Of a stretch of 6,792 nucleotides of DNA, positions 6,087 to 6,792 are shown one piece after another. A program made the position numbers and the translations under genes. This DNA comes from a bacterium (GTDB lineage: Bacteria; Spirochaetota; Spirochaetia; JABEVK01), in contig JAJXVP010000152.1 in NCBI GenBank assembly GCA_021782055.1, positions 1-6,792 on the forward strand, given 5' to 3'. The notes below the pieces were generated by a model. It was not told the origin of the DNA, searched no databases, and worked only from the letters and a program-made list of their open reading frames with translations. How positions within the stretch are numbered: the first letter of the stretch is position 1; every line of letters starts with the position of its first letter.

Positions 6087-6792
6087 ACGGCTGACTTGAA
6101 TAGCCTTTACGGCTAGGCCGCCCTGGGCAAAAAAGAGCTTGAGGTAACCCGATGGGTTTTTGAAAAGTCCCAGGGGGTACACGTACTCGGTCCATTCGGT
6201 TTGACGTCCTGGTACCGTTATCGTAGTGGTGTGCTTTCCGCTCAGCGAAAACGTCAACGGTAATTGCGCGAGGGGGCTGGCTTCTGAGCGCAAGGTTAGG
6301 CGAATTTCGTACTCACCACTTTCGTCGAATAAAAGCCCCAGAACATTGACGGCGCCTTTTGCTGTCTTAAGGCCGCTCAAGTCAAGCAGTCCCGCCTTCT
6401 GGTAGGTTAGATCGCTTATGGCGAGGTCGGATTCGTCGGCGGATTCCGGTACCGGGTGTGTGAGCCGGTTCATCGCCGGAAGTTCTTGCAAAACCCGGCA
6501 AATATTGCGAGCACCGCGATACAGCTGGCCCCTCGTCAGAAGCCCCGAGTCAAGCGCTTGACGCAGATCGGTTAGTTGGGGGTTGTCCCGCGCATTAGGA
6601 ACGACCATATACACATCATTTTGGGCTCGTACCATGAACGACGCCGCACTCAACGAGGCTTCGTCTTGGTCGTTATTCATTGCCGCCCACCAATCGGTCA
6701 TCACCAGCCCGTCAAAGCCCCACTCCTCACGTAAAATCACGGTTAAGAGGTCATAGTTCGAAGCGGTCCAGATACCGTTAATGGCGCCATAA
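6078..6792 (-). CDS. Glycoside hydrolase family 3, C-terminal part (runs off right edge)
   Basis: The last 237 residues of a beta-glycosidase that releases sugars from beta-linked glycans. The visible part opens with YGAINGIWTASNYDLLT and WGFDGLVMTDWWAA, the end of the GH3 TIM barrel with the catalytic nucleophile Asp (visible residue 33, codon 6695-6693). About 60 residues later, AQNDVYMVVPNARDNP and a helical stretch (LDSGLLTRGQLYRGARNICR) close the barrel. What follows (about 125-237) is not the GH3 alpha/beta sandwich but a beta-rich module (GEYEIRLTLRSEASPLAQLP ... GYLKLFFAQGGLAVKAI) ending in RLE and a TGA stop. This fits the permuted GH3 proteins in which the alpha/beta domain precedes the barrel; that domain would be beyond the edge. 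The frame is open to the window end, so the GTG at 6740 is an internal codon, not a start. Signal peptide and substrate cannot be judged. Confidence 0.88.
   Translation of the reverse strand, partial: YGAINGIWTASNYDLLTVILREEWGFDGLVMTDWWAAMNNDQDEASLSAASFMVRAQNDVYMVVPNARDNPQLTDLRQALDSGLLTRGQLYRGARNICRVLQELPAMNRLTHPVPESADESDLAISDLTYQKAGLLDLSGLKTAKGAVNVLGLLFDESGEYEIRLTLRSEASPLAQLPLTFSLSGKHTTTITVPGRQTEWTEYVYPLGLFKNPSGYLKLFFAQGGLAVKAIQVSRLE

Noticed and set aside
6101..6115. TAGCC-TTTAC-GGCTA hairpin near the convergent overlap
   Set aside because: It has a five-bp stem with no T-run on either strand, and it lies inside the glycosidase coding sequence.
1..6792. A defence system, CRISPR array, transposon or phage module
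   Set aside because: No spaced direct repeats, terminal inverted repeats, transposase or integrase motifs, or clustered effector genes are present; the genes are ordinary chromosomal families.

Overview
The window is ordinary, densely coded bacterial chromosome of moderate GC. Signs of a diderm (Gram-negative type) host are an RlpA-like protein ending in a peptidoglycan-binding SPOR domain, with a classical signal peptide, and an AcnA-type aconitase. The phylum cannot be fixed from this window. No RNA gene, insertion sequence, prophage, CRISPR array or sign of a mobile island was seen.

Layout: (1) 1-1694, minus strand: the N-terminal 564 residues of an aconitase, running off the left edge. 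(2) 1695-1822: a divergent intergenic region with a promoter-like sequence for the aconitase. (3) 1823-2575, plus: a secreted RlpA/SPOR protein. (4) 2633-4108, plus: an orphan NtrC-architecture response regulator (receiver, AAA+, Fis-type HTH). Its AAA+ domain has lost the GAFTGA sigma-54 contact loop and several ATPase residues. (5) 4124-4774 and 4806-5345, minus: a two-gene unit of a NUDIX hydrolase followed by a single-pass membrane protein of unknown function, convergent with the regulator. (6) 5421-6086, plus: a class I SAM-dependent methyltransferase, divergent from the NUDIX gene and preceded by a consensus -10 box inside a palindrome. (7) 6078-6792, minus: the C-terminal part of a family 3 glycoside hydrolase of apparently permuted domain order, overlapping the methyltransferase stop by 9 bp and running off the right edge.

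The genes do not form one pathway. They are housekeeping and accessory functions (TCA cycle, cell envelope, regulation, nucleotide or metabolite clean-up, methyl transfer, polysaccharide breakdown) in four short transcription units besides the aconitase. I found no clear multi-gene novel system. The most interesting items are the degenerate bacterial enhancer-binding protein, probably working without sigma-54, and repeated promoter placements in which the predicted transcription start falls on or next to the start codon, suggesting leaderless mRNAs for the regulator, the methyltransferase and perhaps the NUDIX gene.
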